The translations under genes and the position numbers were made by a program. From Piezodorus guildinii (lineage: Eukaryota; Arthropoda; Insecta; Hemiptera; Pentatomidae), in assembly GCA_023052935.1 (NCBI GenBank), contig CM041297.1, positions 4,640,280 to 4,704,279 on the forward strand: DNA of 64,000 nt. The letters run 5' to 3'. The first letter of the stretch is position 1, and each line of letters starts with the position of its first letter. Below, one piece after another: positions 52,714 to 61,833 of the stretch. The notes below the pieces were generated by a model, which saw only the letters and a program-made list of their open reading frames with translations, was not told where the DNA came from and did no database searches.

Positions 52714-52915
52714 TGTTTTGGTTTTATTTTAAATAATTTGACTTTCTTTTGTTTATATGAATGAGATTCTGTAGCAATATTATTATTGTCCATTGTGATA
52801 AATTTTAATTAATATACTTCATCTTTCCTCTCTACCGCACAGCAGTGTGAGGGGATGGTTCCTCACAAGGGATGGTCCTCTCACAGTTTAATTAATATAC
52901 GAATAAATAAATTTA
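52714..52915 (+). mobile_element. J2-type LINE 3' tail
   Basis: 'ttttattttaaataatttga', 'ctttcttttgtttatatgaa' and 'attattattgtccattgtga' match the J2 tail, ending 'acgaataaataaatt'. A 69-bp piece (52818-52886) flanked by a 14-bp direct repeat interrupts it. Confidence 0.8.
52818..52886. repeat. 69-bp insertion between 14-bp direct repeats
   Basis: 'tttaattaatatac' is at 52804-52817 and again at 52887-52900. The piece between contains 'gggatggttcctcaca' and 'gggatggtcctctcac'. It is absent from other J2 tails. Confidence 0.7.
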
Positions 52916-52965
52916 TGAAAGCCTTTAAATGCACGTAAAACTAGATATTAACCATTAGACTTTGC

Positions 52966-53580
52966 AAAATATTAGGAGTCAACATTCTCCAGGAGTTGGG
53001 TAAAAATATCTGAAAAGTTCACGCTCGAAAAACATATTATTAAATATCTCTAGCTCTAGAACCCTATTTAAAATTGGAATAATTAAAACAATAAGCCATT
53101 ATAATGTTTGTTTGTTTATTTATTTATTTAACGTCCCTTTATGCTGCTGTAACTAATCGGACGATGCTACAGTGGGAGTCCTAAATTTTGCTTATCAAGG
53201 TTTAATTAGGATAGGGATCTTTAACGAGTACCTGACATCGCACAGACTTGGGACCACCTTTTTACGTCCTATAACTAAGGATTTTTTCCTCCCATTAAAA
53301 AATCCTAGGGCTACATGCGGGTTTGAACCCAGAACCTTTGGCATAGGAGGCTGTTATGCTAACCACCCTGCTACAGGTAACCCCTGATTATAATATTTAA
53401 TTTCTATGCTTGACAATAACACTAAAAATATGAATAATCTCGTCAAACAGTACTTTTAATAAGTTTTGTTAAAAATGTGTTCCTCACTCATGAAATGGAA
53501 TCTTAATCTGAGCCCAGTTTTTAAGAATCCTTATTAAAAGTACAGTTTTGACGAGATCATTTACATTTTTAGGGTTTTTA
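52966..53580 (+). repeat. repeat F, copy 2, split by S1
   Basis: Left part 52966-53103 and right part 53386-53465. At 53530 an inverted partner begins: 53415-53462 and 53530-53579 are ~48-bp inverted repeats ('ctcgtcaaacagtactttta' against its complement). Confidence 0.7.
53104..53385 (-). mobile_element. S1 SINE, full length, inverted
   Basis: Tail 'tttgtttgtttatttattta' on the left and head on the right (complement of 'gtagcagggtggttagcata', B-box-like 'gggtttgaaccca'). 'attataat' at both edges may be a short target duplication. Lies in repeat F. Confidence 0.9.
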
Positions 53581-53607
53581 CCAAACGTAAAACTTCAATA
53601 TTTTAAT

Positions 53608-53967
53608 AATAATAATAATACTAGGCTTACCGAACCCGAAGTTTCGATGCTGATATCACCAAACCCCGCCAGCAGACTCGTCCAATGTTCACCGGTCAAG
53701 CCCAAGCCCCCGAGATCAGCCTTAACTCAATCCTCCCATTTACGCTTCGGCTTACCTTTCGGACGCCTACCAGTCGGATCAGCGAATACCAACTTTCTCG
53801 GAATCCGTTCCTCACTGAGCCCAACAACTTTACTCGCCCATTTGAGTCTCCGCGATACTATCAACTCAATTATATTCACAGGTTACAAGATCCGAAATTC
53901 CACGTTGTGCAACCTTCTAAACTCCCCAGTGGCCTCATCTCTCTTCGGACCAAATATTTTACGTAAA
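53608..53967 (-). pseudogene. R1 RTE-type LINE, 3' end, inverted
   Basis: (ATA)n on the left, then the complement of the R1 3' end. Minus-strand residues: KIFGPKRDEATGEFRR, ELR..ILYPVNIIELIVSRRL and GRRPKGKPKRKWED. A frame break lies between them. It splits an inverted repeat F copy. Plus-strand open frames here are antisense shadows. Confidence 0.87.
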
Positions 53968-54060
53968 TAAAATGTTTTTTGTACGCAAACTTTCCGATTT
54001 TTTTACGCGATTCCTGGGTAGCGTGATGTTCTAATATTTTTTAGGTGTTGATCGTTTAAT
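53968..54060 (-). repeat. repeat F, copy 3, inverted, right piece
   Basis: Complement of 'cgcttcccaggtgtggcg' and 'atattagagatcgac' type blocks ('attcctgggtagcgtgatgt', 'tctaatattttttaggtg'). The left piece is 53530-53605, the other side of R1. Confidence 0.65.
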
Positions 54061-54724
54061 ATCTAGTTTCACCCATACCAAAAAAAAAAAATCAAAACCG
54101 GTAAAATATATTTGCGATCCTCTTCTTCTTTGCATACAGCCCTACTCCCTAAGCCCCTTGTACCTTCCACAACTCCATACACTAGACTAGATCTATTTAC
54201 ATAATCCCCGACTCCCCCGAAGCAGAAATACAAGACGCCATCCTCTCATTGCCCCTCACATCGCGATGGCTATCACCCCTTATACAGCACAACCCCCTTA
54301 TCACAACCCGGACGACATATAAAAAGATGAGCCTCTTCCAGAGTATCCCCCTTATCAGTAACTTCCAGCAGTCTGGAGCCTCCAGTATATAATTACAGTA
54401 TATAATTTATTAGGCCCAATATATCGCCGAGATATTTATCGTTGTCTTGGTATATAGATAGTATTCATGGGGGTAATAATTCCTCAATATAACACCTAAA
54501 TTATATGGCTTGTCTCTTATGGCTTTCTATAAAGTATTGCAATTTCTAATACAAAGATATTTATCTTTTACACATTAATAAATATTAGAAAAGTTAGTTT
54601 TTCCAATTTGGCAATTCTTTCCTTGATACTTCTTTTTCCGAACCATTATTAATATTAGTCTCACCCAGCTACTTAAATTTATTTGTTACATTTATTTACC
54701 CTTAATTGGTTTCCTTCCAGTAAC
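54061..54724. other. unrecognised stretch
   Basis: 54110-54390 is C-rich and cut by stops in all frames. No domain recognised. Confidence 0.45.
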
Positions 54725-55235
54725 ATATACAACAAGAGAAACCTGTCCAGAGAAGCGAAAATACGACACTACAATACAGTTGTTAACCCTGTGATACTAT
54801 ACGGGACGGAAACCATATGCTTCCCCAGTCTGGAAAAATTGTTAAGAATAGAGCGAAGAATTCTAAGAAGGATTTACGGCCCCAAAAAGACAAAAGAAGG
54901 ATACAGGCTAAGATCCAATCAGGAAACATACAAGGACATAAGAGATCTAGAAACGGAAATGAGGATCAGAAGACTGAAATTCCACGGACAAATGAAAAAA
55001 TCCGTAAATACAAAAGGTTTGGAAGATACATCAGGCAGATGAAGGAAGAAACGGAAAGACTTGGAATAACGGGCCAGGACTGTCTGGACAGAGAGGGGTA
55101 TGGTAAGAGACTAAAGGAGATCACGGTCCTTGTTAAGAAGAAAAGTGCGAGGAAGGGGAGTCGCGTGGACGGAGGAGAGAAAGCGGCGGCACGCGGAGAT
55201 AATGATTTAAATATTCTTCTCCGAGTTGGAAGTTA
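54725..55235 (+). pseudogene. R4 RTE-type LINE, C-terminal remnant
   Basis: Reads NLSREAKIRHYNTVVNPVIL, YGTETICF, RIERRILRRIYGPKKTKEGY and RIRRLKFHGQMKK in the frame 54683-55042. After a shift near 55025 it reads YIRQMKEETERLGITGQD and CLDREGYGKRLKEI. Its terminal segment resembles the W-SEERK--H ending of such LINEs. Distinct from R1 to R3. Confidence 0.8.
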
Positions 55236-55498
55236 GTCATATGGCGATATATTTTACTGTAGGAGGATTTGTCAATAGCTTCTATATCCCTGGAATATAA
55301 ATGATTAGCCATTTTCTCAAACAGTTTGTTCTTTGAATTTTTTAAAACAGCTGGATCATTGAGAGCCCATATTTCCTCTGAACCAATAAGAATCAGTGAC
55401 CTACGAACTTCTGCAGTCCAGTTAAAAGGCACGTTTTTATTGGTTTCTAGGTCTCTAAGTCTATTGTAGCATATTTTCGGAAGTCTGGTATTTTTCAT
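55133..55498 (-). pseudogene. unassigned minus-strand frame, possibly retroelement-derived
   Basis: 121 codons, reading RLPKICYNRLRDLETNKNV, PFNWTAEVRRSLILIGSEEI and LNDPAVLKNSKNKLFEKMAN. The LPK.CY.RL..L pattern with NW and W resembles a segment found next to reverse transcriptases in some insect mobile elements, but I cannot name the family. The last ~30 codons overlap R4 on the other strand and are probably shadow. It ends at a TA microsatellite. Confidence 0.45.
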
Positions 55499-55522
55499 TT
55501 CTAAAATTTTCTGCTACCAATT

Positions 55523-55525
<3 letters not shown>

Positions 55526-55578
<53 letters not shown>
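55526..55578. repeat. (TA)n microsatellite
   Basis: About 25 TA units with one slip. Confidence 0.93.
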
Positions 55579-55584
<6 letters not shown>

Positions 55585-55911
55585 CATACAATATACCTAT
55601 AATGGCCAAAATTCAGAATGCTGAATTGTCACATTTTTATTGTGTTTTTTTTGTAATACTTCTTTTTTTTTTCATAATACAATTCAACAAAAAATCCAAA
55701 ATTACCTCAGTAAAATGGTTTTAGAAATGTATAATAGTCATTTTTAATCAACATTTGATACATAAGATGCTTCTCGTTACCCGCCGGCACGACCGCATAA
55801 AGAAGGAAGTAGCAGAACTTTTGGAAATCAAAAAATACAAATGTTTTCAGGAAATGTTTGCCTTGATACAGATAAGTCTAAGTCTATAATATTAGCGGGC
55901 ATCTTGGCATT
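55579..55911. other. unrecognised AT-rich stretch
   Basis: Nothing recognised. Confidence 0.45.
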
Positions 55912-56325
55912 TAGTGCCAGAAGAGCCACTATATGCTATGCATTTTACACCTTTTTTACGATTTTCTTAAAAACGGCGCTGACGATTTTTTAAAACTATA
56001 TATATGGATGTAAAATTTGATGGAATTTAATATGCTGTAGGTCTCGTTCTGATTGAAATAGTCTGACAGGGTTTAAATGACGATATTCTAAATTTTCTTC
56101 TTCTAAACTACCTTTAATTTTGTAGATTCTATAAAAATGACAATATTATCTTGTTACTATTGATAAAATATAGGAAAATATATAAGTTGAACGAATTCGA
56201 TATCGAAATAAAGGAGAACACAGAAACAATATTATCTTATATCTTATATAAATTTGTTAAAAAATTCTTAAATTGATATAAATAACGGAGCTAAGTGAAA
56301 GTGTGTTGCGTGCACTATATTTTTA
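55912..56325 (-). mobile_element. H element, 5' two-fifths and middle, inverted
   Basis: 'agaagagccactatatgcta', 'gatgtaaaatttgatggaat' and 'tctgattgaaatagtctgac', ending at 'ctaagtgaaagtgtgttgcg', the complement of the 5' end. Confidence 0.82.
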
Positions 56326-56535
56326 AAAATTACAATTCCCAATATAATAATTACTATAATAAATAGTAAAAATTGTACTTAATGTTTACGAAAGCTGAAT
56401 GGCCCTCGGGCAGCCTTCGCCTGGAGGCTGAGGAGGAAGCCCTGTCAAAATATTTACTGACCACACCACCACCCTAAGTCGCAGCTCCCTCTAAGCCTTC
56501 CTATACAGTATTATATACCTACAATATATATATAT

Positions 56536-56851
56536 TGTTTGATCAGTTCTCGACTGTTGATAATTTAAGTTTTCTACTGTTCTTAGGTTTTAGCCAATAT
56601 CTACAAATTTTAATTAAAAACTGAACATTAAAAGGAATTTTGAGAATAACTGTATCGAGTAATTCTTCTAAGTGAATATCTGCCAGAATTAGAGCAATAG
56701 AGGATCCCGTAGGGCAGCCGTACTTGTGAACATAAAAGTTATCGTTAGATTGGAAATATCCTCTATCCGTACAGAGGGTGAGGAGTTTCAGAAATTGGTT
56801 TTTGGGGATGGTAATGTGTGTTTTTTTGGATTTTATGCGCCTTTTTTCCAA
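56536..56851 (-). pseudogene. Penelope-like reverse transcriptase fragment
   Basis: A 102-codon minus-strand frame reading ITIPKNQFLKLLTLCTDR, YFQSNDNFYVHKYG and CPTGSSIALILADIHLEELL. The LLxLC...YFxxNxxFYxxxxGxPxGSxxxxxLADIxxExL pattern is typical of Penelope-like reverse transcriptases (fingers and palm before the catalytic box). The catalytic YVDD-type box and the GIY-YIG endonuclease are not seen. It is the only protein-coding Penelope trace in the window, relevant because Penelope elements are the known carriers of hammerhead motifs such as those in P1-P4. Low similarity at its C-terminal 25 residues suggests truncation. Confidence 0.8.
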
Positions 56852-57129
56852 TATATTTTTTAATTTTTAAAATACAAATATTTGTAAACAGAGAAGAGGC
56901 GTCTAATGAAATTAGTTTATAACCTTATTGACTGAATATATTGACTGATGTATATATTGACTATATATTTATAAAATAAAATCTGTAAGAACATTTGAAT
57001 ATTCTTGTAAATAAATAAAATAAATCATGACAATATCTCTTTACTGATCTTAGTTCTCTGTTAGAGCCACCTTCCAGGGCATATAAGTTAAATTTTGTAG
57101 CTCTTACACTTGAATTTCCATTCTAATGA

Positions 57130-57153
57130 TACTATATATATATATATATATAT
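57130..57153. repeat. (TA)n microsatellite
   Basis: About 12 TA units directly at the 3' end of the following inverted J2 copy. Confidence 0.88.
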
Positions 57154-57154
57154 A

Positions 57155-57525
57155 CAATAAAGAACCAATAACAATATGTATAAACTCTAGAAGTCACTCA
57201 TAGCTATGTACAATCTTCAAACATACATCACATGAGTGGAGAATCTGGCCAATACTAGAACTCCAATATACATGTTTACTACAAGAGGTCTCGAGGCCAC
57301 TGCCGTTTAAACCTTCTAGGGTGACGGTAAGGATGTGTGGAGCTGGATATGTATTGAGATAGTGGATTGGGGGGATGGATAAGGTTCTGTTGGAATTTGA
57401 GACATTTGATGGTATAAGGTCTATACTAAATGGAATATTTAAGTCGTGGTGTAAGGTAAGGTTGGTGACATAATAAGGAGTATTAACTATTGTTCGGAGG
57501 AAAATTTTCATTAAGACCACTGATT
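57155..57525 (-). pseudogene. J2 LINE 3' end, inverted
   Basis: Minus strand reads RTIVNTPYYVTNLTLHHDLN, IPFSIDLIPS and LNGSGLETSC, a mutated J2 C terminus that has lost a base before LKRQWPRDL. The 3' UTR lies on the left and ends at the TA repeat instead of a clear poly-A. Confidence 0.85.
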
Positions 57526-58002
57526 TTCTTTTTTTTTAATCGATCCTACTTTTATAGAAATATTTTTCTTATATCAATCCTAAATATTAGATTTCAGTCC
57601 AGTCATTTTTTAACTACATCTTGAGACTTATCTCCTACATAAATATCTAATATCCCAGGAAAGTCTAATAGATAGGTTATATCGATACTGAACTTCGATA
57701 CCTCGATTAATGGTGACTATATTCCTTCAAGGGGAAACAGCAAACATCCCTTAATTTCCTATCGATGGGGTTGAACTGAGATAAAACCCTTTCCTCAATA
57801 TTCCACTCTTCAATATCCGTTCGATACCGAAACCAGAGGAGAATATCCAACTGGATCCGAGGAGGAAATTGCGTCACAAAATAAAAAAGTTTTAAAAAAC
57901 GTCATAGAAATCTATAACTATTACGATTGGAGTACAATGGACCTACGAAACATTGAATAAAAAAATATTAAGTTATAGATGTTTACAAAACTTTTAAAAG
58001 TA
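57526..58002. other. unrecognised stretch
   Basis: No match. Mixed composition at 57700-57900. Confidence 0.45.
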
Positions 58003-58198
58003 GTAAATCAAGGTTTCATGGGTGCTAAAATGGCTTTCACAACAGCATTCTACCCCCAAGGTCGTGGGTTCAAACTCAAAAGATGACCATAGGATCTTTA
58101 AAAGAAGTTAGCAATCCATGACGATAGCTTCTTTAAATTCTTCGTAAAATGGTGATTCTAAGCTTATGTGATGTCAGGTACTCGTTAAAGATCCCTAT

Positions 58199-58201
<3 letters not shown>
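58003..58201 (+). mobile_element. S1 SINE, left piece of a nest
   Basis: 'aggtcgtgggttcaaactc' (B-box region) and 'gatgtcaggtactcgttaaa', ending 'gatccctatcct'. It continues at 59429 after an inserted J1 tail. Confidence 0.85.

Positions 58202-58251
<50 letters not shown>
58202..58251. repeat. (TA)n microsatellite
   Basis: About 25 TA units at the 3' end of the nested J1 tail. Confidence 0.93.
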
Positions 58252-58256
<5 letters not shown>

Positions 58257-58274
58257 AAATTTAGAACTATATTA

Positions 58275-59198
58275 TTGGGTTGTTTCACATGCAATGTCCG
58301 TTTTTATAGTTTCTGAAAAGGATTTTGCAGGTTTCTGTTGTTTTCTTCCGAATGTTTACATATTTAAAGTAAACAGTTACTAATCATCTACCTTTGTATT
58401 ATAAACATTAACTTCCCAATCAATTACCCACTTTTTAGTATACCTCCAAATATGAACATGGAAACACGCGATTTTCGAGTAATATTTTTGTATGAGTTTA
58501 AACTCGGTCATTCAGCCGCTGAGGCCGCTAGAAATATTTGCAAGGCGTTTGGGAAAGGGAGTGTTAATGAACGGACCATTCGCTGTTGGTTTGCTAAGTT
58601 TTGAGCTGGGGATACCGACTTGGAAAACTTGCCCCGAGAAAGACCTCCGTCCGTAATAGACAACGATGTCCTCAAACATACAGTAGAAGGAAACCCCTAC
58701 CAAACAGTTAAAGGACTCTCAGCACAACTAAATGCAAGTGCATCTACCGTTTCCGGACATTTAAAGTGTATTGGGAAAGTAAAAATGTTAAAAAAAAACA
58801 AAAACATGGGTACCTCATGATCTCACTGAGTGGCAGCAAGACCCCATGTTTCAAAAAATACCGTGCAAAAATTGAAAGCACTGGGCTACGAAGTTCTTCC
58901 GCACCCACCATATTCTCCCGACTTGTCTCCGACAGATTACCACCTGTTAATTGTAGACAAATTTGTCAAAGGAAAACTTTTTGAAAATGATGATCAAGTG
59001 AAAAGTGGGTTTTCAGGTTTTGTTTCACTTCAAAGCTGAGAGTTTTTCAGTTCGGGAATAAAAAAGTTGGTGTCACGTTAGGAAAAATGTGTAGAAAAAG
59101 AAGGTAAATACTTCGAATAAAATTATCTTGTTTTCATATCGTATTTTTAATAAAAATCCTTTACCTTGAAAACTGACATTTTATGTGACACAACTCAA
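58275..59198 (+). pseudogene. M1 mariner, complete ends, internally deleted
   Basis: 924 bp between TA dinucleotides (58273-58274, 59199-59200), with M1 terminal inverted repeats (the right one has three changes). Coding from ATG 58452-58454: MNMETRDFRVIFLYEFKLGH, an in-frame stop after WFAKF, NLPRERPPSVIDND, LSAQLNASASTVSGHLKCIG. It then jumps over the middle of the protein to ARPHVSKNTVQKLKALGYEV and HPPYSPDLSPTDYHL (third catalytic Asp), then DKFVKGKLFENDDQV. The first catalytic Asp and the second Asp's flank are lost. A second stop lies after SLQS. Confidence 0.93.
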
Positions 59199-59428
59199 TA
59201 TAATACATCAAGTAAATATGCTGATAAAAGATAGTGTACATGAAAAACATAAAGAGAAACTGACCATTGGCAACACTCTAGTAGTCAATCTAAACAAGAA
59301 GGTCTCGAGGCATCCTCTCTTCAGACGGCTCGGTGGGTTATCAGGAATAGAAGGGAAAGCAAGGATTGAATCTAGTGGATTAGAGTGGGAATGGAGTTTG
59401 TCATGGAAGGATTGATAAATGTTATGGA

Positions 59429-59530
59429 CCTATCCTGTTAAACTAAGATAGACAAAATTCCGGACTCCCACTGCAGCATCGTCCGATTAGCCACTGTCGC
59501 ATAAATGTAAAGTTAAATGAATAAAAACAT
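59429..59530 (+). mobile_element. S1 SINE, right piece of a nest
   Basis: Resumes at 'cctatcctgttaaactaaga' and has 'ggactcccactgcagcatcg' and a degenerate tail 'gttaaatgaataaaaac'. Confidence 0.85.
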
Positions 59531-60002
59531 AAAACAGTAGAAAAGAAAAATCTGAAATACATAATTGAACTACCAGTCAGTGCAAAAAGTGTATATTATG
59601 ATTGACTTGATTTGTGAAAAAGTAATTTTTACTATTGAATACTTTCGCCTAACATTAATATTTACTTAATTGTGGTATATCATACTCTATACATAAATGA
59701 TGTCCGAAAAGTAGACTAGGCTCTGTAGTAACAAAATACACATGATATCTATATGTATATAGAATGTCTCTTTAATAAATGAACAAAAAATAAAGAAAAA
59801 CAGGTATAACTACCACAATCCTTTAAAAAAAAATTACGTTAATATTTTTTTAGCTCTTCATGAGCATACCGTCTAGTCCCATCTTTGGATAATTACGATT
59901 ATTTTTTTCTTTATAATTTTTATTCTATTTCAAAAAAGAATACCTTTAGAACATTGGCGATACATTTTTAAATAAAGAGCACGACGTATGTGTATTTTTA
60001 AT
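59531..60002. other. unrecognised AT-rich stretch
   Basis: Nothing recognised. Confidence 0.45.
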
Positions 60003-60308
60003 TTTAGTGTTCCATTTGTTGCTGATCTAGCCCGAACCAGATATCACTCCTTCGAACAAACTCCACTCCCACTCTAACCCACTAGTTTCAATCCTTGCTT
60101 CCTCTTCCATTCCTGACAACCCTCCGAGGCGTCTTGAAAGAGATGAAGATAGCCTCGAGATCTTCTGGTTTAGAAAAGTTACAGGAGTGCTAACATTGGA
60201 TAGTTTTTCTTCTAGTCTGTTTCATGCCATTTTTCTTTTATCATATTTATTTTTTGTATTATGAAGTACAGTTGTAAATTTCAATAAATTATGTTGAAAA
60301 AAAAAAAG
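60003..60308 (+). pseudogene. J1 LINE 3' end
   Basis: 'ccatttgttgctgatctagc' (PFVADLAR), 'caatccttgcttcctcttcc' and 'gacaaccctccgaggcgtct', then the 3' UTR and poly-A (60298-60308). Small insertions break the frame. Confidence 0.85.
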
Positions 60309-60349
60309 GAAAAAAGAAGTGTTGTATGAACAATTTCCACTTATTTTAT

Positions 60350-60425
60350 GTTTTTACTTTCACTATATGAAATATATAATAAGGGAAAGTATTGCAATTG
60401 TGGAAATTTTCGAATTTGGAATATT
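60350..60425 (-). mobile_element. H element 3' end, inverted, fragment
   Basis: 'actttcactatatgaaatat' and 'ataagggaaagtattgcaat' match the complement of the H terminus for about 75 bp. Confidence 0.75.
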
Positions 60426-60502
60426 CTTAATTTCTAAATAACTGTTTTTGAAACGTTTGCCTCAAATAGGAGGTATTCACATTTATATTGCATATAAATT
60501 GT

Positions 60503-60785
60503 TCGTTTATTTATTTAACGTCACTTTATGCTACTATGGCTAATCGGACGATGGTACTGTGGGAGTCCTAAATTTTGCCTATCCAGGTTTTATTAGGATA
60601 GGGATCTTTAACGAGTACCTCACATCGCACAGGCTCGGGACCACCTTTTAACTTCCCCTCCGAAGGACGGCGTAACTAAGGATTTTTTACTCCCATTAAA
60701 AAATCCTAGGACCACCTGCGGTTTTGAACCCGTGACCTTTGGCATGGGAGGCTGTTACGCTAGCCACCCAGCTACAAGTGATCCC
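60503..60785 (-). mobile_element. S1 SINE, full length, inverted, 16-bp target duplication
   Basis: Complete, with tail 'tcgtttatttatttaacg' on the left and head on the right (complement of 'gtagctgggtggctagcgta'). Flanked by the perfect duplication 'attgcatataaattgt' (60487-60502 and 60786-60801). It closely matches the copy at 24678, so it is one of the youngest insertions here. Confidence 0.95.
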
Positions 60786-60801
60786 ATTGCATATAAATTG
60801 T

Positions 60802-61247
60802 GAAATTATACAAAGTTCGAGTTTATAAACTAAAATTTATTAAGCAATTATGTGTATAAGTATTTCTGTTTAGGACGTTATTGTAAATTTGACAGAATAA
60901 GAGTAAGGAGAACTAACACTTCTTTTATCGCTTATAAAAACTGTTAAAATAGTAAGTGCTACAAATTGTAACGATTAAAAAACCATCTCTTGTGGATTGT
61001 ATAACAAAACAAAATAATTAAAACTTTAAATTTAGAATTTTCCCTGAATAAGGGATCTCCTAAGTAGTTTTACAAGGAAATTTAGGATAGACAGCCGCTT
61101 ACCTAGTCGCCATCTTCCTGACTTCTCGAACGGGCCAGCTCTGGCTCGGCAGTCTCCTCCAGCTGCTCCTAGATTTTCTCTTGTAAGCTTAGGAGATCCT
61201 AAATTCTCCTAAATTCCTAAATATATCGTCACGGACTACAAAATACA
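60802..61247. other. unrecognised stretch
   Basis: 61080-61210 is GC-richer, with 'aggagatcct' and its complement nearby. No coding domain. Confidence 0.45.
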
Positions 61248-61254
61248 TAATAAT

Positions 61255-61833
61255 AATAATAATAATAGGCTTAGCGAACCCGAAGGTTCGATGCCGATAC
61301 CACCAAATTCCGCCTACACAGACTCGTCCAATGTTCACCATTCAAGCCCAAGCTCCCGAGATCAGCCTTAACGCAATCCTTCCATCTCCGCTTCGGCCTA
61401 CCTTTCGGACGCCTACCAGTCGGATCAGCAAATACCAACTTTCTCGGAATCCGCTCGTCATCGAGCCCAACAACTTTACTCGCCCATTTGAGTCTCCGCG
61501 ATGCAATCAGCTCAATTATATTCACAGGATGCAAGTTCCGTAATTCCGCGTTGTGCAACCTTCTAAACTCCCCAGTGGCCTCATCTCTCTTTGGACCAAA
61601 TATTTTACGCAATACCTTATTTTCGAAAACCTTAAGCCGTTGTTCATCCTTCAATGTAAGCGGCCACGTTTCACATCCGTAAAGAACCGTTGGAAGAGTA
61701 ATAGTTTTATAAATTATAATCTTTAAGTTTTTAGATAGAAGCCGCGAACTAAGTAACTTAGCAACTGAATAATAGCACGCATTTCCCACCTTTAACCGGG
61801 ACTTTATTTCTTCCTGGATTTCATTTTTTCTTT
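61255..61833 (-). pseudogene. R1 RTE-type LINE, C-terminal half, inverted
   Basis: The best R1 copy. The open frame 61789-61271 reads GNACYYSVAKLLSSRLLSKN, LPTVLYGCETWPLTLKDEQR, KVLRKIFGPKRDEATGEFRR, ELIASRRLKWASKVVGLDDE, GRRPKGRPKRRWKDCVKADL and SLGLNGEHWTSLCRRN, ending at its natural stop. The (AAT)n 3' tail is at about 61248-61268. At 61833 the frame ('gaaatccaggaagaaataaa' side) is broken by the poly-A end of a J2 element; the rest of R1 must lie beyond the window. Confidence 0.92.

Larger units (their letters stand above)
58202..59428 (-). mobile_element. J1 LINE 3' end inside S1, itself split by M1
   Basis: The left end is a (TA)n run (58202-58251) in place of poly-T, then the J1 tail 'ttattgaaatttagaactat'. 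The mariner occupies 58275-59198. The J1 tail resumes 'taatacatcaagtaaatatg' and reaches coding codons (complement of 'ctcgaggcatcctctcttca'). Flanked by the 8-bp duplication 'cctatcct' (58194-58201 and 59429-59436), which lies in the S1 sequence. Confidence 0.87.

Noticed and set aside
53548..53970. 140- and 93-codon plus-strand frames
   Set aside because: Antisense shadows of the R1 LINE on the minus strand; the same shadows occur at 61331-61682.
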